DNA of 64,000 nucleotides. Source: Holtermannia corniformis. Lineage: Eukaryota > Basidiomycota > Tremellomycetes > Holtermanniales. The notes under the pieces were generated by a model. That model searched no databases. It was not told the DNA's origin and saw only the letters and a program-made list of their open reading frames with translations. A program made the translations under genes and the position numbers. Where the stretch lies: NCBI GenBank assembly GCA_001599935.1, contig BCIJ01000003.1, positions 429,484 through 493,483 of the forward strand, read 5' to 3'. This document shows positions 1 to 10,484 of the stretch, piece after piece (the first letter of the stretch is position 1; each line of letters starts with the position of its first letter).

Positions 1-289
1 ACCGGCTACGCGGCCAGACCTACACCCGAAGGCTTAGGGCCCAACCCGTAGAACACAGCGTCTCTGACAGCGACGGGAAGGGTTGAGTGCGGACCGCGGC
101 CTTGCGCCGCGTACTACCAGGTAACCGCTACTCTGACTAGTGAGCTAGAGCCTCGTCTTGAGCTCACAGACTCTTAATCTGTTGAAGGTAGTGATCGTTA
201 CATGACGGGCGCGGCGCCGCTCTGCGGCGCGCGACGCAGATCTGCTAACTACGAGGCGCATCTAGAGTTGTGGGCTAATTCCGACAAGC

Positions 290-1650
290 ATGAACGCGTC
301 TCAGCTGGGGCCATCACCAGCAAGCAACATGTCTGGCGATGTGGTCATGGCACCGCCAGTGACAGCCAAGAATGCTGATGTGGAAAACTACGAGATGCCT
401 TGGTGAGTGCGAGCCCGTGTTTCAGCACCTCTGACGCAGACAGGGTCGAAAAGTACCGTCCGACCTTGTTGCAGGATATCGTCGGTAACAGCGAGACGGT
501 CGAGCGGCTCAAGGTCATTGCCGAGGAGGGCAACGTACCGCACATTATCATTTCGGTGGGTGCTCTGCCTTACTGTGACGGTGAGCTAATGTCCAGGGTA
601 TGCCCGGCATCGGCAAAACGACATCGATTCACTGCTTGGCCCACGCATTGCTCGGATCCGCCTACAAGGAGGGCGTGCTGGAGCTCAACGCTTCCGACGA
701 GAGGTATGTGTGCGTCTTGTATCGAAGCCCTGGCTAACACACGCGCAGAGGCATCGACGTTGTACGGAACAAGATCAAAATGTTTGCCCAGAAAAAGGTG
801 ACGCTCCCTCCGGGGCGGCATAAGATTGTCATTCTCGACGAGGCGGATTCGTGAGTCCAAGAGGGCTAGCAGCTTCACTGACGTCTAGAATGACGACGGG
901 CGCGCAACAAGCTCTGCGGCGGACGATGGAGATCTACTCCAACACGACTCGTTTCGCACTCGCATGCAACATGTCGAACAAAATCATCGAGCCGATCCAA
1001 TCGAGATGCGCAATCTTGCGGTACAGCAAACTGAGTGACGGCGAGATTCTTAAGCGGCTGCACGAAATCTGCGCAATGGAGGATGTGAGTTTTGGTGTAT
1101 GCTGAACAAGCTGACAGTCAGGTCAAATACAATGACGAAGGTATCGCGGCGCTCATCTTCACGGCCGAGGGTGATATGCGCCAAGCGATCAACAATCTGC
1201 AATCGACCCATTCAGGCTTTGGGTTTGTGTCAAACGACAACGTCTTCAAGATCTGCGACCAGCCGCACCCAGCCCTCGTCCAGAGCATGATTCGCGATTG
1301 TCAAAAGGCTCACATTGACGATGCGCTCGCAAAGATCAACTCGCTCTGGGAGCAGGGCTACAGTGCTGTCGACATTGTCGTGACCGTCTTTCGCGTCGTC
1401 AAGTCGTTTGATGAGTGCGTAGGCCGATGGGCCATAGGCATCGGCTGATGTCCACAGGCTGGCAGAACAGATGAAGCTCGAGTTCATCCGGGTACGTGGC
1501 TGATCAGATACGGAGCACCGCTCAAACCTACAGGAAATTGGCTGGACGCACATGCGCATCCTCGAGGGGGTCGGAACTCTCGTCCAGCTCGCAGCCATGA
1601 TCGCGCGGCTGTGTCGGTTCTCGGTCAAAAAGGAAGACTTGCAGGTCTGA
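290..1650 (+). CDS. RFC4: Replication factor C small subunit (yeast Rfc4 / human RFC2 type)
   Basis: AAA+ ATPase subunit of the clamp loader that opens PCNA and loads it on primed DNA in the nucleus. Eight exons join to give a full-length protein. It starts with a short extension, then the family hallmark PWVEKYRP, a Walker A loop GMPGIGKTT, the block LELNASDER, a Walker B box VILDEAD, sensor 1 (ACNMSNKII), the RFC signature SRC ([11 protein letters not shown]), and the conserved tail block [16 protein letters not shown]. This pattern matches yeast Rfc4 rather than Rfc2, 3 or 5. The ATG at 290 is the first in frame. The first intron runs 403-443 and restores the W-V-E-K junction; the second is 556-596. 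Both are 41 nt, setting the intron size typical of this window. The stop is at 1648-1650, only 34 bp from the convergent stop of SEC20. Confidence 0.95.
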
Positions 1651-1683
1651 GGATTGTATAATACATGTATATCTATGTACAGC

Positions 1684-2864
1684 TCATAGCTCATCTTTGA
1701 CCGCCGGATCGTTCGCCCTCTCTTGGATAGGTATGCCTGCCACTGGTTTGACCTCGTCGTCGATAGCCGGCGCAGCTTGTTCCAGCACATCGGCTAGTTT
1801 GGCTGACTGCGCCCTCTCCTCGACCGGGGGCGATACCTCTGCCGTTGCAGGCGCCAGCACTGGCGTCTTCCCGCCGATCCCCAGCCCCATGCCAACCAGC
1901 TTGAAGCTACCGCCCACCCACCACCCTACACCTCTCGCCGCCTTGTCGAGCACACGCCGCTTGAGGATGAAGCCGACGACCAGGAGAAAGAAGACGAGTG
2001 CGGCAATAATCAACAGGCGATCATACCAGTCTGCACGCTCGAGCTGCTTGACGAGTTTAGAGGATGTCGCGAGGAGGGATTCGTATCGGCCGTAGAGTGT
2101 CTGAGTCGCTCGTAGCGTTTGCGTCGACTCGTCTGAGTCATGTCAGCCGAGCGACACTAGTCAGCATATGTTATATACCCAGGATTTGCACGCTAAGGAC
2201 AGAACGCTCAAGCTCCGACTGCATCAGGGCCGTCGTCCGACGTAGAGCGTCGGTGACTTCGTTCGTCTTGGTCTGCAAAGCATCATCACCGCTATAGGTA
2301 GTCAGCACCGTCATGCCCTGCAGTCGGCACATACGCATCGACGCGGCTCACAGCCCGGGCAGGTCGGCTCAGTTGCTGCACCTCTGCTGCCGAGCTCGTC
2401 GATGTTGAGCGTGCACCAAGGAGCTGATGTCGGCTGGTGGAGGCACTGGACTCTACAGCTTGCTTGGATGCCAGAGCTGTCCGGCGGTACTCTATCCGTA
2501 TGCTGCTATACTCAGCCGAGGTCATGCGCAGCCACAAAACAAACCTCTGCACTTGGCCCTCGAGCTCCGTCACGACCTTCCTCGCTTGTGCCCGCTCGGC
2601 ATCCTGTATCTGTTCCTCTCCTAGCTCTGTGAACGCCTGCATCGGTCAGACCGACCGTGATCTGCAAGATAGACGCACCACAAGACTACGCCCCACGGCC
2701 TCGAGATCACCCTTCAGCTCGGCACAGACATCGGCGTGGTGTTTCAAGCTCCCGCTGTGCAGTTGGGCCAGCCTTGGCAGTTGATACTCTCTCAGGTCGA
2801 CGATACGACGGGTGATAGCGGCATATGCTGGTTTGAGCTCGGGTGCAAGGTTGTCGGAGAGCAT
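1684..2864 (-). CDS. SEC20: SNARE protein Sec20 (BNIP1-like), C-terminal KDEL
   Basis: Q-SNARE of the ER membrane that receives retrograde COPI vesicles together with the Dsl1 tether, Ufe1 and Use1. Read on the minus strand, an N-terminal helical region (about 2290-2864) is followed by a SNARE-like helix containing DALRRTTALMQSELERS and then DESTQTLRATQTLYGRYESL. One hydrophobic anchor (LLIIAALVFFLLVVGFIL) follows, then an acidic/proline luminal tail. The last four residues are KDEL followed by TGA, an ER retrieval signal; yeast Sec20 ends in the equivalent HDEL. Several short introns separate the exons and I did not fix every junction. The ATG at 2862-2864 is the first Met of the N-terminal exon. 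Confidence 0.88.
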
Positions 2865-3057
2865 GGTTGCTAGAGTGACGACCGGCGAGCGTGAACGTGT
2901 GAACGTGGCCGGGCGGCCGAGCTTTCACGAATGACGCCGGCAACAGCTGATGTACCCAACTTGGAGAGCAAACGAGCTTCTAATGATACAATGCATATGC
3001 TGTGCAACGTCTTGTTCAACCTCCCTCCGCTCGCAACTTGCTCTCCGAGACAATGTG

Positions 3058-3782
3058 CTAATATGGCCGCTCAGCCTGCATGGTCGTTTCTGATACCGGG
3101 TTGAGGTCCTTCCTGTGGGGTGTGTCAGCTCATTATGGTCATCATCTGACACGCCGAGCTGGAAAGGTCTGCTGTGCTGGATGCAGGCCTTGCACGGCGA
3201 ACCCGCGGAGACAAAGCTATCGACACGTACAATGCTTCGCCCTTTTTCAGCATCGTCCACCTGTAGTATGGTGTCAGCAATACGGTCGATCCGAGCTCGA
3301 TACACGTACCGGATGACCATGGGATCTAACCGCATTGTCTCGTTCAGGCGTGCTAGCACAGCGGGGGAAGTGTCGAAGAGGATGGTGAACTGACTAAAAA
3401 AGGTGTCAGCTTATCCGATTGTATGATCAGCAGCGTGTATTGAAACAGCAACTCGTCGCGGCGGTGTAGAGCATGCGATCGCGGCATGCGAGCGGGCAAA
3501 GTCCAAGGAAAGAGTCTGCTGCACCACGCACCGCAACTCACTCGCCGTGTGTGTGGAACTGCTGATTCCGCTTCATCCGCATCGGTAGCGTCTGATTCAC
3601 GCCAAGATTCCGCATGTTGCGCACGACCCCTCCCGACGCATGGATCTGGGTCGAGACGTTGCTCATCAAGTTTGAGAGGTTGCGCTGGGATCGTCAGCTG
3701 GTGCAGTGGTGACGGCCTTGCCGATACATACAAAGTTTGCAGCATCGTGTACAGCGATGCAGAAGAGCTCGTACAGAGGCAT
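3058..3782 (-). CDS. MRP17: Mitochondrial small-subunit ribosomal protein bS6m
   Basis: Structural protein of the mitochondrial 37S/28S small subunit, bS6 family (yeast Mrp17, human MRPS6). Splicing by eye gives a protein of about 120 residues starting MPLYELFCIAVHDAANF. The next exon carries the diagnostic S6 block SGGVVRNMRNLGVNQTLP followed by MRMKRNQQFHTHG. A further exon gives FTILFDTSPAVLARLNETM and LDPMVIRWTMLKKGEALKD. The tail ends QAERPY then TAG (rc at 3058-3060). Introns start GTATGT, GTGAGT or GTACGT and end in CAG. The reading frame changes between exons, so a six-frame view shows only pieces. Length and block order agree with the family. The start Met directly opens the conserved MPLYEL motif, as in other members. 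Confidence 0.85.
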
Positions 3783-4501
3783 GGTAAGTGTGTTGGGAAG
3801 CTGATCCTCCCAACACAGAACCAAAGACGGCAAGATGCGGTTTGATACATCAGAGTGCTGACGTGGACACAAACTCGGTGGATCTTTGGGTCAGAGTAGC
3901 GTCCTCAAACTTGGTCTCGACATATGTGACATGTGCGGACCATACGCAGCTCGACCGTTTGACGCCGTCGAGCTCGGCCGGCGAGGAATCGCCGCCATCG
4001 AGTCTCTATGCAGTCGCAGTTACCGGAATACCTGTAGCAGCAAAGAAGAACCCACTTCAGTGCGGATCAGCTGATATCATCAAGTCGAGCATGACCCAGT
4101 AGATACCCCAGTATGGCGCGCCGGTACCATGATGGACACGCTGAAGCTGAATCACAACGATGGATGTAGCACTCCGAAGCTGTAGGACTCACGAATGAGC
4201 AGCAATCGCCAGACCGAAACCTGATGTCCGGGCGCGCGGCTACAAGAAGAGATCTGACCGAGTACGAAGCATAGTCAAGGCATGCGATGACTCCGACCGC
4301 CAACAAGCACACGGCGCATGTTGTGAACCCGAACGCCACGATTGGGCGTCGCCGAACGTCGGTAGCGATACTAGGGATGAGTTATTATCTGCACAGAGGC
4401 AGGGAGGACGGTGATTTGGAAGCGGTCCTCGTAGCTGGCAAGGTGGGCGAGTCAGGCGCGACGAATCTATCGTATATATTGCATGTGCAAGCAATCAGGC
4501 A
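3783..4501. other. Gene-poor interval, possible small membrane peptide on minus strand
   Basis: No gene can be assigned here. One stretch on the minus strand (about 4390 down to 4067) encodes a hydrophobic segment, FGFTTCAVCLLAVGVIAC, with plausible GT-AG sites on either side, and ends in TGA at 4067. No start codon or homologue could be recognised, so a small single-pass membrane protein is only a possibility. Confidence 0.25.
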
Positions 4502-5111
4502 CTATAACACTTGGTAGGTGATATACACCACTGCCGGTTTGACAGACCTGCCACATTCGACTGTGCTTGTCTCTTGGTTTCCGCATCGGGCCGAGCTAGC
4601 GATCGCGATCGCCTTGTTGAGCCACGAGTACCTCTCATCGCCCGTCTCGAGCATAACCGTCAAGCGCGTGCTGCGTCGCACCATCAGCAGACCGTCCTGA
4701 TCCCCTCACCAGCACCGATCTATACTGATCAGCCGTGATGTCGGTATCATCGCCTAGTCTGCTCAAGATCGTTTTCAGACCTGTTCTCACGCCGCGTGTC
4801 TGGATGTGGATTACGGCATCGTATTGCGTCTGTATCGGGAACGCTGTCGAGTCGGCTTGCACAATCTCACAGTCCCCGCTACCTGGTAGGATCGTCCCTC
4901 GCAACTTCGGACCTTCGAATTGGCCTCCTGCGGCTGGCAAGTAGATGAGTAACTACAACCGCCGAGCTATGCTTACCTTTGAAAATCACATTCATCCGGT
5001 CGTCTGGTCCCTGGCCATGCATTCGAGGTGGAACAGGAACTCGAGCTTTGGCACCGGGAGTTGTTCGAGATGAACAAAGTGAGTAAACGCCGTGTGCTGC
5101 TTGTAGGGCAT
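4502..5111 (-). pseudogene. DUF3237-family protein, apparently frame-shifted
   Basis: Small beta-barrel family of unknown biochemical role. On the minus strand an ATG at 5109-5111 opens a short exon containing LPVPKLEFLFHLECM, which is the usual DUF3237 opening, but it runs into TGA after RDQTTG. The next conserved part, MNVIFKGGQFEGPKLRGTIL then PGSGDC, lies in the -1 frame immediately at that TGA, with no GT donor in between. It is followed by a normal intron and the family core QYDAVIHIQTRGVRTG. After a last intron comes the conserved C-terminal LETGDERYSWLNKAIAIAS, ending in TAG at 4502. All family blocks are therefore present, and only one or two bases separate the two frames. Either the gene is newly broken or the assembly has a one-base error. 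No splice site I could see repairs it. Confidence 0.6.
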
Positions 5112-5507
5112 CGTTGTGAGTGGTAAGAACCAACGCTGCAGATTGCGTCCGACGAATGGACAATCTACAATAGGACCAAGTGACGTGGGTGATGCCGTGA
5201 TGCGGCTCCGAAGTCATCGAGGCGGGTTCCGAATTGTGCAGTGGGGAGTACCTGCGGAGTGTGTCTCCCTGCGTAGTCCTGGCCTGTTCAGAGTCCATCC
5301 TAGATTCTCCTTCAGCCTATGATTCTGACAGGCTGCCACCCTAAGTTCTGCCACGTCAAGTGACTCTCCCACGGTGCATCTACCCACGTCAACCCCCGAT
5401 TCCCGCGGTCAGTGACGTCGGACGCAAAAGGGAGGTCAGCACCAACCGTCTATCTTCTCAGCGCAGCGCACCACTCTACACAGCAGCACCAACACTACTC
5501 AGCACCA

Positions 5508-6882
5508 ATGGTTCACGGCCAGCCGTCCCCACCCGTACTCTACACGTTCCCGACTGGCGCCAAGTCAGGGGACGACCGCCCAAACCTCGTCGACAGCCTG
5601 ACAAACTTTGTGCTCAAGGCATCCCAGTCGGCCATTGAGCACCGCGGCAAGTTTACCATTGCGCTCAGCGGCGGCAGTCTGCCCAACAACCTCAAGAAGC
5701 TTGTGGACATGAAGGGCATCGAGTGGGACAAGTGGTGAGTGTGCCTGCTGCGGCTGGCGAGCGCACGCCAAGAGATAGGGCTATCGGACTTTGCCAAGGT
5801 CAGGTAGGAAGCGAAAGGCGCCTGCGTCTGCGGCATGCAGTCGAGGGCTATCTGGCGCAATTCGGCAAGTCCATCAGCGTGATGCTCGAGAGGCGCCAAA
5901 GGCACAGTTTGGGGGGCAAGCTCGCTAGCGGCCCAGCTTCCGCGCCGGCCAGATAGGGGCGTCCCAGGTCTGCTCTCGACTCATGCTGTCGCATCCAACC
6001 ACCACACGTGCCGCCTCATGTGACGATCAGCTGCGACAGATGACCAACCTACGCGCGTGCCTCGTCTTAATCCCCGACCGTTGCTGATCCCCGCAGGGAG
6101 GTCTTTTTTGCCGACGAGCGCCTTGTGCCCTCCGACCACGCCGACAGCAACTACAAGGCCTGCGCCGACGCCTTCCTCTCGCACGTCCCGATCCCCGAGG
6201 ACAAGATTCACAAGCTCAACCCGGATCTGCTCGATGACGCCGACGAGTGCGCCGACGACTATGAGCAGCAGCTCGTCGCGACGTTTGCCGGCGCCAACGC
6301 CGCTCGCTACCCTACGTTTGACCTCATCCTCCTTGGCATGGGTCCCGACGGCCACACGTGCAGTCTCTTCCCGGGTCACGAGCTGTTGACGGAGAATGCG
6401 CGCTGGGTGGCCGGGATCGAGGACAGCCCAAAGCCACCTGCCAAGCGGATCACTTTGACGTGAGTGCAGTGTATGGCCTGGTAGAGCTGACAAAGTAGCT
6501 ACCCGGTGCTCAATCACGCCTTCCGGTGTGCGTTTGTGTGCTCGGGCGAGGGCAAGCAGGACATGTTGTCGAATGTGCTCGATCGGCCGGAGGAGGGACT
6601 CCCGTGCTCGCGTGTACGACCGACTAGGTGGGTACGTTACCTCGCGCGGTCAATGTTGACGATGCAGCCCCGGCCTCGTGTTCTGGTTTGCCGACGAGGC
6701 TGCCGCGGCCAAGGTGGGTTCATGACTTTGTGGACGCAGCTCATCTCCAGGTCAAATACCCCTCGACGAGCTTCAAGTGGATCGAGTCTGGCGAGTCGGA
6801 CGCGATCGACGAGGAGCGCAGGCGCAACAAGGCCGAGATGGACGAAGCCGTCGGCGAAAGAGGCGTGGCCGGTGTGAACTGA
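5508..6882 (+). CDS. SOL3: 6-phosphogluconolactonase (Sol/PGL family)
   Basis: Cytosolic enzyme that hydrolyses 6-phosphogluconolactone to 6-phosphogluconate in the oxidative pentose phosphate pathway, feeding NADPH supply. The ATG at 5508 opens exon 1, which holds the phosphate-binding block [16 protein letters not shown] and ends at W. Exon 2 has [20 protein letters not shown] and the second hallmark [19 protein letters not shown], both near-invariant in the family. Later exons give [14 protein letters not shown] and the C-terminal helix region beginning YPSTSFKW, with stop TGA at 6880-6882. The first intron (5735-6096, 362 nt) is several times longer than its neighbours in this window. Which of the yeast Sol paralogues it corresponds to cannot be decided; the symbol stands for the enzyme. 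Confidence 0.92.
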
Positions 6883-6921
6883 ACGAACAAGTCTAGCGTC
6901 ATGTGATATACATAGAGTACA

Positions 6922-7825
6922 CTATTCGCGCTTGGTCTGCTCCAATGTGCGCAGAACGGCGCAAATGTCCGTCATGGCCTCTGTGTGTAGTTTGAGATCG
7001 ATAAAGAAGGGAGCCTTGTTGGGTGTGGTTGCGAGCTCGGTGGTGCGTGCATCGAGCGACTCGCTTAGTGTGATGAGAGTACGCGAGAGCGAGTCCTGCG
7101 CTCTGCTGAGAGCGTCGGTGCAGAGCGAGCCGGTACTCTCTTCGGCCATGTCGACGTCCAGATCATCAACCTTGCTCGGCACAGGCGGGGGCGCCTCCGC
7201 CCTCTTGGCCTCGATCGCCTGGTTCACCCTCTCACCCTCGGCATACAGCTCGCGCCGACGTTTGCTACGCGGACTGACGGCCTCTGCGTCCTTTTCATCG
7301 ATGTAGCCCTGACCGCAGCCGACGCACTTGCGGCGTGAATCGCGCTTGCCGTCCTTGGATTTCGGGTAGCCGACGAGGGGGATCCCGCGGCAGGTTGATG
7401 CAGGGCAGTTGGAGCCCAAAAGGGAGTAGCCTTGCAGCAAGAGCTTTGAGATGTCATCTGCTGCCCGATCGCTCGCAGAGGGCCCAGCTGTCTCAACAGC
7501 AGGTGCGACCGGTGCAGATGAAGCTGCGATCGTCAGCACGGTCACACACGTCTCGTACACCCACAGCCATCCGGACTACCATCACACCGGCCGCAAAACT
7601 GGATACGCTGCGCTTCAGTTCGACCCGCTGCAGCGGCCTGGGCGCTCGGCTCGCGCATGAGCGGCGTGGTGCGGCAATGCTGGCACACGAGATCCGTCAG
7701 GGTCCACCCCTTGAGCATGTATTCGCCAAGCTACAGGATGAGCCGGAGCGCTATCGAGACATGTAGCAACTCACGACGGCCGACGTTGACTCGAGATAAG
7801 CAGACATGGTGGTGATGGAATCCAT
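6922..7825 (-). CDS. ZNRD2 / Sjogren autoantigen p27-type zinc-ribbon protein with two ribbons
   Basis: Member of the Auto_anti-p27 family, whose molecular role is poorly understood; the human protein is linked to mitosis and to protein phosphatase and tankyrase binding. After a short first exon (ATG at 7825, second possible start at 7807), one ribbon reads LGEYMLKGWTLTDLVCQHC with its second Cys pair in FCGRC. After a linker a second ribbon reads ISKLLLQGYSLLGSNCPAST with later Cys pair KCVGCGQGY. An acidic middle region and a C-terminal helical segment follow, ending TKRE and stop at 6922. Two copies of the domain occur in tandem in one protein. The junction between the ribbons is best explained by a GTAGTC...CGCAG intron of about 54 nt. 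I am confident of the family; the exact start and that junction are less certain. Confidence 0.75.
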
Positions 7826-8586
7826 GCCTGCAGACTTGTTCGAGCTTTGGCCTGGCAAAGTCTTGATTTCATGTGCGGCAACTTTTGCAGAGAATTCAGT
7901 GGCGAGTGGCAGTGCGTTATGTTCATCCTCAGGCGTCCTCTCAAGGCATATTGGACGTGGTTCCGACTCTCTCTTGTCAATATACCGCGCTGCAGCCCAC
8001 CAGATCACAGGGAAAATGACACCAACATTGAAGTTGGCGCCCACTTCGCCGTCGTAGCTTCCATATCCTCAATCGCAGCACTCTGTCAGTACGCGATGAG
8101 ATGGCGACATATGCCGAGATGGTACCTCTAGACAGAAGGCCTCGCCTAATGACTGATTGCGCCTTTTTGACATTGACGGCGACAAGAGTATGGCCTTCGT
8201 CGCCAGTGGCGTCAGACTCTTATGAAAGTGAGCTTTGTATCTCCAATGCATCTAAGAGCGACATAACTCCTTTGCCTTGGCCTTGGGCGATAGGGGACAC
8301 TGTCTAAGAGGAGCACAGCGTCGCACACTAGAGACAGGTGATTGAGGCGCTGGAAGCGATTTTGCAGAGCACGAGCACATGCACTCGTGAGCAACCGCAT
8401 CTCCCATGATTCGAAGCCTACGAGTTGAAGATGCGATTCATCGAAGTCATTGCAGTGCGGCTTCCGGTGGCACAATCTCAATGTCGCTTCTGATTGCTGG
8501 CATTCCACAGTCAAATCGAAGCCTGCCGCCTTCCCAGGTATAACCATATAAGCTTGCATGCAGAGCGCTCGTATGCCCAGTGGCAA
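7826..8586. other. Intergenic stretch, no gene recognised
   Basis: About 0.76 kb between the ZNRD2-like gene and a small orphan. It contains only short open frames on both strands without an ATG in a good context or any family motif. It should hold the promoters of the two divergent neighbours. Confidence 0.5.
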
Positions 8587-8916
8587 ATGTCTAGCGAAGC
8601 AGAACCGTCTAACAGCAGCACAGTATCAGGTGGTAGCGCAGCTGTGCCGTACACGGAGGAAGATCGTATCCGAATCGGCAGGCTAGCAGCTCCGGCAGCC
8701 ATAGAGGTCCCATATAACAAAACCGAAAGATGGAAGGATGCCCGGCATAGCGAGCTGTGTGTCGACTGTCAACACTACGATGAGGAGGCGATATCTAAGG
8801 CTTGGGCGGGCAACAGCAATTTCTGGGATAAGCATACCAAGGGAACCGAAGCAGACGAAGCGGAGGTCACGAAAGCGCTTATTCAGGCGATGGCCAACGT
8901 AGCTAGTGCATGTTAA
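8587..8916 (+). CDS. Small orphan protein, 109 residues
   Basis: Unrecognised single-exon frame. The first ATG (8587) gives a protein starting MSSEAEPSNSSTVSGG, with a Ser-rich N-terminus, then TEEDRIRIGRLAAPAA, a charged middle, one C-x2-C-x-H group (LCVDCQH), and a mostly helical, acidic end ANVASAC. The upstream in-frame extension to 8494 lacks an ATG. The even amino-acid composition and absence of long repeats favour a real protein over a chance frame, but no homologue comes to mind. It stands alone between the ZNRD2-like gene and the tail of RMI1. Confidence 0.45.
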   Translation: MSSEAEPSNSSTVSGGSAAVPYTEEDRIRIGRLAAPAAIEVPYNKTERWKDARHSELCVDCQHYDEEAISKAWAGNSNFWDKHTKGTEADEAEVTKALIQAMANVASAC

Positions 8917-9123
8917 CCAGAGCCGCGATCGTCTAGATGAGATGTAGCGTATGCAGCGAGCAAGAGCGTTGGGTGGCGACACGGTCCCAGCCGATCGCGG
9001 CGAGGCCGAGCAAGGGGCGGAGGGAAGCGGATTCACAGACGCCTCGTGGGACCCGCATCGGCAAGTTTTCTTCGAGGAGGCAGCACGATGACCTCTACAC
9101 GGCGTGATGAACATTGAAGCTAG

Positions 9124-10484
9124 CTAATCCGAGGAAATCTCAATCACCTCGTGCTCCTCGCGTTTCGCCCTACGCGAGCCTGAACCTGAACCTGGAGCAG
9201 ATACAAGCCCACGCTCGACCTCCTCCACAGCCCTCAGCGTACTCTCATCAACTTCCCATCCGTAATCGACCGTCTCATCCGCTTCCGTGTCTGTCTGCTC
9301 CGGTAGCGGCGCTTTGCCCCGCAGAGCGAAAAAGCGCGACAATCGCTCATTCGGCTTGTCCTCTTCTGAATCGGAATCCGGAACCGGGATCGGGTCGGGC
9401 TTGAGCTCTGGCTGGGCTTGCTGGAGGATGGCGCGGCGGCGGGCGAGCTTGGCAGCTTCGCTTTGGGGTTGAGCGGGTTTCGCGGATTTAGATGATGGTG
9501 CGGGATGTGGGTTGTGCGCTGGCATTGGTGCTGGGGGCATCTCGTCGTCATCTTGGTCGCTGACCGGCGACTTGCTGTTGCGTTGTCAGTGAGGTCGTTC
9601 GATGGCAGGCGTGGTGATCAGAAGCCTGACTGACCCCATACGCTGACGTAGGCTCGCAACAAAGCGTTTGGCCTGCTTGTCTTGTAAAGCTGGGATCGAA
9701 TGATGGAGGATTATTGTATCTTGCGGCGTGAGGAGTACTACGACCGTTAGCTGCGCCGGGCACGCGCAGAAGCAGACGTGCACAGCCCACGAAGTGTCCT
9801 GACGTTGTGCACGAGCATCTGCGATGATCAGCGTCCGCAACCTACACCAACCGCGACCCACCTTTGACCCCAACGCTGTCTCACCCAATACCAACCCGTC
9901 GATCCTCTTGTACTCGATCGCCGCGACCGTACTGTTCCCATCACCGACAGTCATCTTTAGCATCCCACGAGGGTACGGTGGCAGTTTATCCAGCTCCACC
10001 TCGTCCTCGTCGTCCTCGTCTTCAAGCTCGCCGTTTTCGCGCTCGCGCATCCGCCGGATCTTGCCGACGCCTGCAAAAACATCGCGCCGTGCTTCGAGCG
10101 TCGTCTGGAGCTGAAACGCAGAGTGGCCAATCTCGGTGATTGAGTGGACCTGGAGGAGGGTGGGCGTCGGGAAGAGGTGGGGGGTTGAGGTGAAGATTTG
10201 GGATGGGAGGGTCGAGTGTGCGAGATCGGAAGAGAGGTAGGCTTCACGCTGATGCGATAGTCAGCGTACATGATAGATGGACTGTATATCACATACCGCT
10301 GCTTCCACCAGCTCGTTACTGGCCAGACCGGGTTGTTGAGCTGTCAATTCGCCGACGCACTGCGCTATCCATAGCTGTCACGTCAGTCTCGTCCGCTCCT
10401 GCCGCAAACGACTGACTGGGTCAATCTTTGGCGACGGGTAGTCACACTGCAGGGCGGTCACAATGTGTGCATGTGCGTGCGCCA
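9124..10484 (-). CDS. RMI1: RecQ-mediated genome instability protein 1 (Rmi1)
   Basis: OB-fold partner of the RecQ helicase (Sgs1/BLM) and topoisomerase III in the dissolvasome, which unlinks double Holliday junctions. On the minus strand the ATG at 10482-10484 opens an exon ending YPSPKIDP. A 41-nt intron joins it to LWIAQCVGEL, the typical N-terminal Rmi1 helix. Later exons give LLQVHSITEIGHSAFQLQ, an acidic run, and the OB-fold core PRGMLKMTVGDGNSTVAAIE followed by YKRIDGL and LGETALGSK. The C-terminal part is Ser/Pro/Glu-rich and ends VIEISSD, which resembles a SUMO-interacting motif (hydrophobic residues followed by acidic ones). The stop is at 9124. The OB-fold block is the basis of the call; the tail is not conserved in the family. 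Confidence 0.82.

Noticed and set aside
120..215. tRNA-Lys-like anticodon arm (ACAGA-CTCTTAA-TCTGT) upstream of RFC4
   Set aside because: The anticodon stem and loop are perfect, but no TTCRA T-loop or B box follows and the D arm and acceptor stem are poor. Best taken as coincidence or a relic.
8212..8586. Minus-strand frame of about 120 residues upstream of the 8.6-kb orphan
   Set aside because: No ATG start, no family motif, and irregular composition; not supported as a gene.
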